Assembly (NCBI GenBank): GCA_015486095.1
Contig: WFSK01000173.1
Span: 1-9,460, forward strand
Direction of reading: 5' to 3'
DNA from: Thermotogae bacterium
Lineage (GTDB): Bacteria; Thermotogota; Thermotogae; B3-G13
DNA length: 9,460 nucleotides
The position numbers and the translations under genes were made by a program. The notes beneath the pieces were generated by a model. That model saw only the letters and a list, made by a program, of their open reading frames with translations, ran no database searches and was not told the DNA's origin. Shown one piece after another: positions 1 to 6,807 of this stretch (position 1 is the first letter of the stretch; each line of letters begins with the position of its first letter).

Positions 1-2
1 AC

Positions 3-65
3 ATACTTTTGAAGACACCGAAACACCAAATGAAGATAAACATTGCCTTAGGAGAGGAAAAGTGA
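3..65 (+). CDS. 3' end of an upstream gene (partial)
   Basis: An open frame runs from the window edge to a TGA at 63-65 and encodes about 20 residues ending in KINIALGEEK. Its stop overlaps the GTG start of the next gene as GTGA, a classic translational-coupling junction, which is the main reason to believe it is real. The hydrophobic-alternating tail resembles the last beta strand of CheX/CheC-type domains, and the next protein also ends in a similar strand (KLVLGLSIA). The upstream gene could therefore be a related chemotaxis-type protein, but about 20 residues are too few to name it. The frame used by the following gene is also open to the window edge, so a longer version of that gene cannot be excluded from this sequence alone. 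Confidence 0.45.
   Translation: MLLKTPKHQMKINIALGEEK
50..57 (+). promoter_or_regulatory. Ribosome binding site for the CheX-like gene
   Basis: AGGAGAGG lies 4 nt before the GTG at 62-64. It is purine-rich with good Shine-Dalgarno match and supports GTG as the start, rather than an in-frame extension to the window edge. Confidence 0.6.
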
Positions 66-505
66 AACTCTCCGAGGCAATAGTAAAGGCGTTCGAGGAT
101 GTTACAGCGCGGTTCGGATTGAGGGTTGATAAGCCAATTTTAAGCAAGAGTTCCTATCATAACGTAGAATCCGATCTCGTTGTGCTGATCGGATTAACTG
201 GCTCAAAACGAGGAATATTCACATTTGAATATGATGAACAACTCATGAAATCCATCCTCGATGCGATGGCTCCTGGGATGCCATTCGATGTGAATAACGA
301 GATGGTTGTCAGTTCTCTATCCGAGTTCTCGACCATGGTCGCAGAAACAATTCTGCGCTATTTCGATCAACCAGGATTCAACATAACTCCTTCCACAGTA
401 GTCTTTGGAAAACGAATGAAAGCGATGATCAACAGCGTCGAAGCCTCTAAGTTTATCTTTCCGGTTAGCTCTGGAAAATTGGTTTTGGGTTTGAGTATCG
501 CATAG
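62..505 (+). CDS. CheX-like chemotaxis phosphatase-family protein, catalytic Asn replaced
   Basis: This 147-residue protein has the size and layout of CheX, a cytoplasmic phosphatase of phosphorylated CheY. It has an N-terminal helix (about 1-18), two central strands with a GxxGSKRG-type turn (about 38-55), a helix, a long helix at about 80-100, and a TPSTVVFGK segment (109-117) followed by closing strands. In CheX/CheC enzymes the long helix carries a catalytic pair, Glu-x-x-Asn. Here E88 is present but the +3 position is T91 (SEFSTM), so the Asn is missing. The protein may be a weak phosphatase or a non-catalytic relative that binds a response-regulator receiver domain. The start is GTG with a good ribosome site and a GTGA overlap with the upstream frame. 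It converges on the AroM gene with 11 nt between stops. Family assignment rests on overall pattern, not on a search. Confidence 0.72.
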   Translation: MKLSEAIVKAFEDVTARFGLRVDKPILSKSSYHNVESDLVVLIGLTGSKRGIFTFEYDEQLMKSILDAMAPGMPFDVNNEMVVSSLSEFSTMVAETILRYFDQPGFNITPSTVVFGKRMKAMINSVEASKFIFPVSSGKLVLGLSIA

Positions 506-516
506 CTTAAAGGATT

Positions 517-1185
517 TCATAATAGCTCTTCTAACATCCTCGCCAACAGGGATCTTACCAGCAAGACTGGTACATCTGTGATCTCCTGGACTTCTCTTTT
601 CATCTGTAAGTTGTAGCCAAAACAATCCATGATTATTAAATCGGCTTTTCCTTTCAATTCCCTGGCAGCCCTGGATATATTAAACTCATCACCATACGGA
701 GATGCACTGATACCGATCGCGCTAAATCCCATCGAACGGAAAGTCCCTGCGACCGTCTTTACCTGATGCTCTGAAGGGACCATTACTCCTAATATGCCCT
801 GCATAGAGATAGACGATAGAATACCGCATAGGAGTTTAGATGGTGTTATCAAAGGGACCTTCAGCTTAAAATCGGGAAATTCCCCAGAGCACAGTATAGC
901 AACAGCTATTACTCCTTCCTCTTCAAATTCGAATAGCTTTTCTCGAAATATGGGAAGTATGGATTCTTTACCTATCGTAACCTCCGTACCATCACGCAAT
1001 CTCGTCACTAAAACATCCGCATCTCCTTTCGGAACGAGTTCAGATATCTCCTCTCGGGTAAGGTTGTCCAGAACCCCTTTTTCCACGATCTCGATCTCAG
1101 CAGGGATGAAATTCTTTACCTCCGATGTGATATCGACTCGTGGTGCTTGTCCTATCGTTAAAAATCCTATCTTTTTCACTGGCAT
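517..1185 (-). CDS. aroM: AroM family protein
   Basis: This is a 222-residue protein of the AroM family, named for the E. coli gene next to aroL. The biochemical role of the family is not established, despite the name. Recognisable elements are the N-terminal KKIGFLTIGQAPR strand and loop (4-16), VEKGVLD (34-40), LVTRLRDGTEV (59-69), ILCSGEF (97-103), ASPYGDE (161-167), IMDCFGY (185-191) and a C-terminal ARMLEELL. Cys99 and Cys188 each sit at the end of a hydrophobic strand, which recalls the two-cysteine site of Asp/Glu racemases; this is inference. The frame is open further upstream to 1218. However, the ATG at 1183-1185 lies 5 nt after GGAGGG (RC of 1191-1196) and overlaps the upstream oppF stop as TGATG, so I prefer it. 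The adjacent ATG at 1186-1188 is possible. It is the last gene of the minus-strand run and is probably co-translated with the transporter ATPase. Confidence 0.85.
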   Translation of the reverse strand: MPVKKIGFLTIGQAPRVDITSEVKNFIPAEIEIVEKGVLDNLTREEISELVPKGDADVLVTRLRDGTEVTIGKESILPIFREKLFEFEEEGVIAVAILCSGEFPDFKLKVPLITPSKLLCGILSSISMQGILGVMVPSEHQVKTVAGTFRSMGFSAIGISASPYGDEFNISRAARELKGKADLIIMDCFGYNLQMKREVQEITDVPVLLVRSLLARMLEELL

Positions 1186-2168
1186 CATTTCCCTCCGTTT
1201 CGATCGTATAAAAAACATCTGACATAATGACCTTCTTTTATCTGAAGAATTCTTGGTCTTTTTATCTTACAGATGTCCATTCTTTCTTGGCAACGAGAGT
1301 AAAAAGGACAACCTTGAGGTATATGTGAAGGACTCGGAATGTCACCCTGGAGGGTTATCTCCTCCGGTATGATCTTCCGCTCTTCATCGGTTACCGTAGG
1401 GATCGCCGAAAGGAGAGCCTTAGTATAAGGATGATAGGGATTGTTGAAGATTTCCTCCGTTGAGGCCGATTCCATTATATATCCTAAATACATCACTACG
1501 ATCTTATCTGAGATATTCTTGACCACACTCAGATCATGGCTGATGAATATGTAGGTTAGATCGAATTGCTCTTTCAATTGAGTCAGTAACGTAAGTATCT
1601 TTGCCTGGACTGAAACGTCGAGTGCAGAGGTAGGTTCATCCAAAACGATGAGCTTGGGATTCAGTGCAAGTGCCCTCGCTATACCAACTCTCTGCTTTTG
1701 CCCTCCAGAAAGTGCATTGGGGTACCTGTAGATGAAATCTTCAGGGAGGTCCACCTTGTTAAGCAATTCTCTAACCCTTTGAAGCCGTTCTCTTTTAGAC
1801 ATGTTGAAATGTGCCTTCAAGGGTAAGGAAATGATATCGAATATTCGTTTTCGAGGGTTCAAGGAAGATGTGGGATCTTGAAAGACCATCTGCATGTACT
1901 TACGATATGCCTTTAACTTACTCCCATTTACGGTAGAGATCTCGTTTCCTTCGAACCAGATCTTGCCTTCAGTGGGTTCGTAAATCCTCATGAGCACCTT
2001 ACCTAAGGTGGTTTTACCCGATCCACTTTCCCCTACGATAGCCAGTGTCTCTCTTCTTCTAACACCAACATCCACACCGTTAACGGCTTTGATCACGGTT
2101 TTCTTGCCGTAATGACTATCGAAAAAATATTTATAAATACCCTCAGCCCGTAATATCAGATCGTTCAT
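1185..2168 (-). CDS. oppF: Oligopeptide/dipeptide-type ABC transporter ATP-binding protein (OppF/DppF-like)
   Basis: This is a 327-residue cytoplasmic ATPase, one of two that energise the importer. In order it shows Walker A GESGSGKT (46-53), Q-loop MVFQDP (94-99, Gln97), signature LSGGQ (153-157), Walker B LIVLDEP (173-179) and switch His211. The C-terminal oligopeptide-transporter extension (about 230-327) contains Cys287, Cys293, Cys300 and Cys318, with spacing C-x5-C-x6-C-x17-C. Related Dpp/Opp ATPases hold a [4Fe-4S] cluster in this region. The RKYMQMVFQDP segment and the LSGGQ signature favour the F-type partner, while the upstream gene is the D-type. The ATG at 2166-2168 is preceded directly by an in-frame TAG and lacks a well-placed ribosome site. 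It overlaps oppD by 26 nt, so translation probably depends on coupling to oppD. The imported substrate cannot be read from this subunit. Confidence 0.93.
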   Translation of the reverse strand: MNDLILRAEGIYKYFFDSHYGKKTVIKAVNGVDVGVRRRETLAIVGESGSGKTTLGKVLMRIYEPTEGKIWFEGNEISTVNGSKLKAYRKYMQMVFQDPTSSLNPRKRIFDIISLPLKAHFNMSKRERLQRVRELLNKVDLPEDFIYRYPNALSGGQKQRVGIARALALNPKLIVLDEPTSALDVSVQAKILTLLTQLKEQFDLTYIFISHDLSVVKNISDKIVVMYLGYIMESASTEEIFNNPYHPYTKALLSAIPTVTDEERKIIPEEITLQGDIPSPSHIPQGCPFYSRCQERMDICKIKRPRILQIKEGHYVRCFLYDRNGGK

Positions 2169-3198
2169 CTATTACAGAGGTCACTTCCTTGTAAGAGTAG
2201 ATATGGCATGCCACGGAATGAGAATCCTTTATTCTCAGTAACTTTGGTTTCTCCATGCTGCATTTCTCGATCGCTCTATCGCATCTGGGATGAAATCTAC
2301 AACCAGAAGGGGGATAGATGTAGTCTGGTATCCTGCCATCGATTCCCCTGAATTCCTCTCCTGTAAGTTTAGGAATGGATTTGATCAGACCTTGCGTATA
2401 GGGGTGAAGAGGTGAATCCAACAACTCTGAGGTCTTGGCAGTTTCAACTATATTACCCGCGTACATCACATAAATTCTATCACTGAGCTTTCTCGCCACC
2501 CCTAAATTATGTGTTATATAAAGAACAGACAGATTTTCTTCTTCGACCTTTTCTTTTATCAATTCTATGATACCCTTTTGAATGGTAACGTCTAAAGCCG
2601 TTGTGGGTTCATCTGCGATCAACAACGACGGGTTCCCTATCAAAGACATGGCGATCAAGACTCGCTGCCTCATTCCACCACTCAGTTCCACAGGATATCT
2701 GTTTAGGATCATCTCTGGTGATGGTATCTTAACCTTGTTCAATAACTCGATAGCCTTCCCCCAGGAGTCATCTCTTTTATTGTATCTCCCAAGAAAAGCT
2801 CTCAACCCTGCTCTTTTTTTACCGTGCCATCTTATCAATGCCAACATTTGTTCCCCTATGGTAAAAACTGGGTTTAGAGAAGTCATAGGATCCTGAGGGA
2901 CATAAGATATGTTATTACTGATTATTTCTCTCCTTTCATCTTTATCCAGAGATAAGAGGTCTTTTCCCTTGAAAAAACACCTTCCACGAACTATTTTGGC
3001 CGGTGGAATGGGAAGAGAACCCAAAATGGTCTTTCCCGTGACACTCTTACCACATCCCGTTTCTCCTACTAAAGCCACCACCTCACCCTTGTGAATGGAT
3101 ATATCTACGCCATCCAATACCTTAGCATCTCCATCGATCGTCTTGAAGTAAACTGCGAGGTCTTCGATCCTTAAGATGGGCTCATCTGTACGCATCAT
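2143..3198 (-). CDS. oppD: Oligopeptide/dipeptide-type ABC transporter ATP-binding protein (OppD/DppD-like)
   Basis: This is the second, 351-residue ATPase of the importer. It has Walker A GETGCGKS (45-52), Q-loop YVPQDP (99-104, Gln102), signature LSGGM followed by RQR (172-179), Walker B LLIADEP (192-198) and His230. LSGGM and the IADEPTTALDVTIQ run are typical of D-type subunits. The C-terminal domain has Cys300, Cys306, Cys313 and Cys331 with the same C-x5-C-x6-C-x17-C spacing as its partner, pointing to a probable Fe-S cluster site. Two tandem ATG codons exist at 3196-3198 and 3193-3195. The stop of oppC overlaps them (ATGATG), with GAGGT as ribosome site just upstream, and the second ATG has the more usual spacing. 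Its own 3' end overlaps oppF by 26 nt. All catalytic motifs are intact. Confidence 0.93.
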   Translation of the reverse strand: MMRTDEPILRIEDLAVYFKTIDGDAKVLDGVDISIHKGEVVALVGETGCGKSVTGKTILGSLPIPPAKIVRGRCFFKGKDLLSLDKDERREIISNNISYVPQDPMTSLNPVFTIGEQMLALIRWHGKKRAGLRAFLGRYNKRDDSWGKAIELLNKVKIPSPEMILNRYPVELSGGMRQRVLIAMSLIGNPSLLIADEPTTALDVTIQKGIIELIKEKVEEENLSVLYITHNLGVARKLSDRIYVMYAGNIVETAKTSELLDSPLHPYTQGLIKSIPKLTGEEFRGIDGRIPDYIYPPSGCRFHPRCDRAIEKCSMEKPKLLRIKDSHSVACHIYSYKEVTSVIDERSDITG

Positions 3199-4073
3199 TC
3201 TACCTCTACATCGAAGAAATCTCTTAAGCCATCGCCGAGGAGGTTAAAGCCCAACACCGTTACGAATATCGCCAATCCAGGAAAGGTTGAAAGCCACCAC
3301 ATCCCGGGGAGGTGGGTTCTACCCAAACTTATAAGGGTCCCCCATTCAGGAGTGGGAGGTTGTGCACCTAAACCAAGGAATCCAAGTGAGGCACCTGTTA
3401 ATATCGCATATCCCAAATCCAAACTCACCTTTACGATGAGACTCGAGGTCATATTGGGTAGTATCTCTCTCAAAGCGATATATATGCGAGAAACGCCGAG
3501 TGATTCATCTGCCTCTACGAATTCTTCTTCCTTTATCTTTAGGGTTTCTCCATACGCCAACCTCGCATACCAGGGCCACCAACTGAAGGAAATGGCGATC
3601 ATGCTGTTTCGCAGATTTGGACCAAGTGCTGCACTCACCGCCAGTGCGAGCACAAGAGAAGGTATAGAAAGAAATATATCCGTTAATCGCATGATTATCG
3701 TCTCCACTATACCACCGAAATAACCAGCCAGTAATCCCAGAGGAACACCAATTAAAACGGCTATTGAGAGGACTATTACTCCCAACATGAGAGAAATACG
3801 TGAACCGAATATAACTCTGCTAAGCACATCTCTACCCACCTCATCCGTACCGAATGGATGCTTCAGACTCGGTGGCTGAAACATATCCTTAAAATGAACG
3901 GCATTTTTCGCATCTTCTGGATATGGAGCGATGAACGGAGCAAAAATAGCGATAAAGACCATCATGAGCACCAAACTCAGCCCTATCAGAGAAAGAGGAG
4001 ACTTGGTGAACCGATATAAGGCTCTGCTTATATTTCCTTTATGAACATTTTTCGTTTGACTAAGATTCTTCAT
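3195..4073 (-). CDS. oppC: Oligopeptide/dipeptide-type ABC transporter permease (OppC/DppC-like)
   Basis: This inner-membrane permease has 292 residues from the preferred start. It has an N-terminal cytoplasmic stretch, a first membrane helix (about 28-48) and the OppC hallmark HPFGTDEVGRDVLSR. A cluster of further helices follows, including LMLGVIVLSIAVLIGVPLG. The cytoplasmic coupling (EAA-type) loop reads EEEFVEADESLG and leads to ILPN. The C-terminus LLGDGLRDFFDVEVE is typical. The frame opens at an ATG at 4083-4085, but the codons that follow (ATG GAG GGA TGT ATG) contain a GGAGG ribosome site placed 5 nt before the ATG at 4071-4073. The latter is therefore the likelier start, 16 nt after the oppB stop. 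The stop overlaps oppD. It should pair with OppB to form the channel. Confidence 0.93.
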   Translation of the reverse strand: MKNLSQTKNVHKGNISRALYRFTKSPLSLIGLSLVLMMVFIAIFAPFIAPYPEDAKNAVHFKDMFQPPSLKHPFGTDEVGRDVLSRVIFGSRISLMLGVIVLSIAVLIGVPLGLLAGYFGGIVETIIMRLTDIFLSIPSLVLALAVSAALGPNLRNSMIAISFSWWPWYARLAYGETLKIKEEEFVEADESLGVSRIYIALREILPNMTSSLIVKVSLDLGYAILTGASLGFLGLGAQPPTPEWGTLISLGRTHLPGMWWLSTFPGLAIFVTVLGFNLLGDGLRDFFDVEVE

Positions 4074-4089
4074 ACATCCCTCCATATGC

Positions 4090-5097
4090 CTATTTTCTCA
4101 ATCTTATCCTTGGATCCAGGTATCTGTAAAGCAGATCGACTATGAAATTAACGGTAATATATCCAAAACCAACGAGAAGGGTGACACCGATCACAGCATT
4201 AAAATCCTTACGCAATACAGAATTAACTCCATACCGGGCTATTCCGGGCCAAGAAAACACGGTTTCAACTAAAAATGCATTCCCAAGCATCCATCCAAAG
4301 AGGAGGCCAATGATCGTTAAAGTAGACATAAACGCATTCTTTAACATGAATTTGTAAATGTTCAAATTCTCTGGCATTCCACCAATACGACTCACGATCG
4401 TGTAGTCCTTTCTCAACTGCTCTATCATATTTGCCCTTATGAGTCTGGTGATCTGTGCCAAAGGAGATAGAGAAAGAGTGGTAGCCGGGAGGATTATATG
4501 GGAAAGGCTATCAACGAAGGCTCGTCCATTCCCAGTCAAGATGCTATCCAGAATATAAAGTCCCGTTATGTGGCGTGGTGGCATCCCGCTTATCCTCCCG
4601 GTAAGAGGAAAGAGGCTGAGTACATAGGCAAATATAAGTTGTAACATGATACCGAGCCAGAAACGCGGCATAGATACACCCGTAAAGGCGAAGATACGGC
4701 TGAAGTAATCTATGAATTTATCTTTGTGAAGAGCAGACTCCACACCGAGTGGTATTCCTATGATTATGGCCAACGTCATCGCAAAGCAAACGAGTTCTAA
4801 CGTTGCTGGAAATCTTTGTAACAGATCCTTTGAAACATCTCTCTTCGTGATCAAAGAGACCCCTAACTTCCCTCTCATCAAGTCTTTGAGAAACATATAA
4901 TATTGGATGTATATGGGTTTATCGAGACCCAACTGGTGACGAAGATTCTGAACCTGCTCTTTCGTCGCCTCTGGACCTAAGGTCAAGCGCGCAGGATCGC
5001 CCGGAAGAATCCTCGCGAGGAAGAAGATCAGAATGGATATCCCCAAAAGGACTAAAACCATATGAGATATTCTTCGTAATGTAAAGTATAGACTCAT
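4090..5097 (-). CDS. oppB: Oligopeptide/dipeptide-type ABC transporter permease (OppB/DppB-like)
   Basis: This inner-membrane permease has 335 residues, the usual OppB length. The N-terminal helix (about 12-30) is followed by the family hallmark FFLARILPGDPARLTLG, then an external domain (LGLDKPIYIQY, GKLGVSL). Further membrane helices lie at about 100-121, 135-163, 198-222, 255-279 and 301-325, and the C-terminus DPRIRLRK is typical. The cytoplasmic coupling loop (about 223-254, EQLRKDYTIVSRIGG) keeps the position and a glycine, but it is more divergent than the usual YVRTARAKG form. The ATG at 5095-5097 follows a GAGGTG ribosome site by 4 nt. It is the first gene after the binding protein and is separated from it by a 70-nt gap containing a stem-loop, so it may be translated at a lower level. 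Confidence 0.93.
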   Translation of the reverse strand: MSLYFTLRRISHMVLVLLGISILIFFLARILPGDPARLTLGPEATKEQVQNLRHQLGLDKPIYIQYYMFLKDLMRGKLGVSLITKRDVSKDLLQRFPATLELVCFAMTLAIIIGIPLGVESALHKDKFIDYFSRIFAFTGVSMPRFWLGIMLQLIFAYVLSLFPLTGRISGMPPRHITGLYILDSILTGNGRAFVDSLSHIILPATTLSLSPLAQITRLIRANMIEQLRKDYTIVSRIGGMPENLNIYKFMLKNAFMSTLTIIGLLFGWMLGNAFLVETVFSWPGIARYGVNSVLRKDFNAVIGVTLLVGFGYITVNFIVDLLYRYLDPRIRLRK

Positions 5098-5116
5098 TTT
5101 ACACCTCTACAAACCC

Positions 5117-5154
5117 CTGGCCCTCGAAACAGAGATATAGTTCTCGAGGGCCAG
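5117..5154 (-). promoter_or_regulatory. Intergenic stem-loop between binding protein and permease genes
   Basis: CTGGCCCTCGA (5117-5127) and TCGAGGGCCAG (5144-5154) are perfect 11-nt inverted arms. Three more pairs (AAC/GTT) can form after a one-base bulge, which leaves a loop of about 9 nt. In the minus-strand message the hairpin follows the oppA stop by 13 nt and precedes oppB. It is followed by GGGTTTG rather than a U run, so a complete rho-independent terminator is unlikely. Hairpins in this position are known in several binding-protein operons to protect the upstream message and set a high binding protein to permease ratio; that role here is inference. Confidence 0.7.
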
Positions 5155-5167
5155 ATCGAGACCGAAC

Positions 5168-6766
5168 TTATTTCTCTATCGTTAAATTATAAAAGGTTAA
5201 ATCGTAGGCTAATACTCCTCGCATCTTATATCCCTTCACATAACTCCTGTAGGCTATTCTATGAGTAGGATTGGCTACGAAGAGTGCAGCGGCATCTTCT
5301 GTCACGATCTTCTGTACTTCACCATAAATCTTATAACGCTTTTCAGTATCCAGGGTTACACGAGCCTTCTCCGTTAGTTTATCTACAACAGGATTATCAT
5401 ACCAGCTCATAGAAATGTAGGTACCCCATGCATTCCTGTTGAACATCAGATATGTATGACTATCAGGAGAGGGATACTTGGCTGTGTGGAATATAGCAGT
5501 GAAGTGAGGAGTTGTTTCGGGTTTGGCGGCCATATCACATATCGTACCCCAAACTGCCTTTTCCACTTTCACGTTTAAACCGAGTTCCTGAAGATCACTC
5601 ATTAAGAGAAGTCCTATTTTTCTTTCCAATTCACTGCCGGTTACGTAAGTATAAGTCAACGTCATCTTCTTCAGCTCTTTAAGACTGTATTTAGATTTCT
5701 TCAGATATTCTCTGGCTTTGTTGAGATCTCGATGATATACGACAACATTAGGATTATGACCTGGTATTAGGATAGGGACTGGGCCTTCGGCTTGCTTTCC
5801 TCCCATAAAGATATCTTCAACAGCCGTTTTGTAATCGAAAGCATAAGAGATCGCCTTTCTAACGTTCACATCATCTAAGGGTTTCTTCTTGTTATTCATT
5901 TGAATTACGAACAGCTGAACATTGGGAGCCTTATCGACCACTACCCCGGGTACCTTAGCGAGGTCATTGTACTCTTGAGGTGTACCCCATTGGTCGATCA
6001 TATCGACATCGCCTTTTTTCAACATCGTATCCAGGGTAGCCCTCTCTGGAATTACCCTCCAGATCACGGTATCGATCTGATTGGGCTTCCAACCTCGCCA
6101 ATAATCCTTGAATTTCTGAAAAACTATGTGATCACCTAACACAACGCTGCTTACCGTATATGGGCCCGAGCCAGCATCATGATCTTCAAGATATCCCTGT
6201 CCATAATCTCCATACTCTCCAAAATTACCAGGTTTTTTGTTCTTCATTAGTAACTTCTTGTTCACGACGAAAAATTGTACGAGTGTTGCTATAAAAGGAG
6301 CAAAGGGTTTACGAAGATGGAACGCTACGGTGTAATCATCTACAACCTCGGTATCGCCAGGCTGAAGTATCCCAGACCAAAGCCAGGAAAATCCCTGCTT
6401 GATCCTGAGCATCCTATCCATAGAAAAGGCAACATCTTCTGCAGTGAGTTCGGTCCCATCATGGAACTTCACTCCGTGTCGAAGATGAAAGGTATAAGTC
6501 AAACCATCCTGACTTACCTCGTATGATTTGGCCAACCACATCTGAGGAGCCTTGCCTAAAACGGGATAAACCAAGGGATCGTATGTGTTAAATACATTTG
6601 CTGACTGCGTTTCATCGATATGTTTTGCTGGATCAAAACACATGGTCTCTTGAAAAGTGGCATAGGTAAAGGTTATTTTACCATTTGCCCCCAAAAGGCT
6701 TGACGCCACACCGATCAGTAAGAATACCAAACCTAACTTTACAAGTGATCTAAACCTTCTGTTCAT
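5168..6766 (-). CDS. oppA: Extracytoplasmic substrate-binding protein of the ABC importer (SBP family 5, OppA/DppA-like)
   Basis: This 532-residue protein captures the substrate outside the inner membrane. It has a Sec signal peptide: positive MNRRFRSLVK, a hydrophobic core at about 11-24, and a probable cut after LLGA near residue 27. There is no lipobox cysteine, so it should be a soluble periplasmic protein rather than a lipoprotein. Family 5 marks are LAKSYEVSQDGLTYTFHLRHGVKFHDGTELTAEDVAFSM (split about 78-116), GSGPYTV (200-206), DVNVRKAISYAFD (about 298-310) and the RYKIYGEVQKIVTEDAAALFVAN region near the end. The family binds peptides but also nickel, sugars, opines and other small molecules, so the ligand is not fixed. 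It has the strongest ribosome site in the window. It sits between the enzyme genes and the permease genes, as expected for a dedicated uptake system. Confidence 0.94.
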   Translation of the reverse strand: MNRRFRSLVKLGLVFLLIGVASSLLGANGKITFTYATFQETMCFDPAKHIDETQSANVFNTYDPLVYPVLGKAPQMWLAKSYEVSQDGLTYTFHLRHGVKFHDGTELTAEDVAFSMDRMLRIKQGFSWLWSGILQPGDTEVVDDYTVAFHLRKPFAPFIATLVQFFVVNKKLLMKNKKPGNFGEYGDYGQGYLEDHDAGSGPYTVSSVVLGDHIVFQKFKDYWRGWKPNQIDTVIWRVIPERATLDTMLKKGDVDMIDQWGTPQEYNDLAKVPGVVVDKAPNVQLFVIQMNNKKKPLDDVNVRKAISYAFDYKTAVEDIFMGGKQAEGPVPILIPGHNPNVVVYHRDLNKAREYLKKSKYSLKELKKMTLTYTYVTGSELERKIGLLLMSDLQELGLNVKVEKAVWGTICDMAAKPETTPHFTAIFHTAKYPSPDSHTYLMFNRNAWGTYISMSWYDNPVVDKLTEKARVTLDTEKRYKIYGEVQKIVTEDAAALFVANPTHRIAYRSYVKGYKMRGVLAYDLTFYNLTIEK

Positions 6767-6772
6767 CTCTTC

Positions 6773-6780
6773 TCCTCCTT
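6773..6780 (-). promoter_or_regulatory. Strong ribosome binding site of the binding-protein gene
   Basis: In minus-strand sense the site reads AAGGAGGA, with AGGAGG ending 7 nt before the ATG at 6764-6766. It is a near-ideal Shine-Dalgarno sequence and fits high expression of the binding protein relative to its neighbours. Confidence 0.8.
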
Positions 6781-6807
6781 TCGAAATAGATCTGTTTTCT
6801 CAGAAAA

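Noticed and set aside
556..572. Short inverted repeat TACCAG-CAAGA-CTGGTA as a possible terminator for the CheX-like gene
   Set aside because: The stem is only 6 bp, has no following T run, and lies inside the AroM coding region.
317..625. 102-codon open frame on the minus strand across the CheX-like and AroM gene ends
   Set aside because: It lies antisense to the CheX-like gene and in another frame of AroM, and it has no family resemblance or ribosome site.
1186..1218. Upstream 11-codon extension of AroM (start at 1216-1218)
   Set aside because: The family begins near KKIGFLTIGQAPR, and the ribosome site GGAGGG lies inside the extension next to the later ATG codons.
794..1222. 142-codon open frame on the plus strand
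   Set aside because: It is antisense to the AroM gene; the Ser-rich composition is what a reverse reading of this codon usage gives, and no motif is seen.
6791..6807. TTTTCT-C-AGAAAA palindrome just after the DUF1177 stop
   Set aside because: The arms are A+T-rich with almost no loop, so the hairpin would be weak; it is probably chance.
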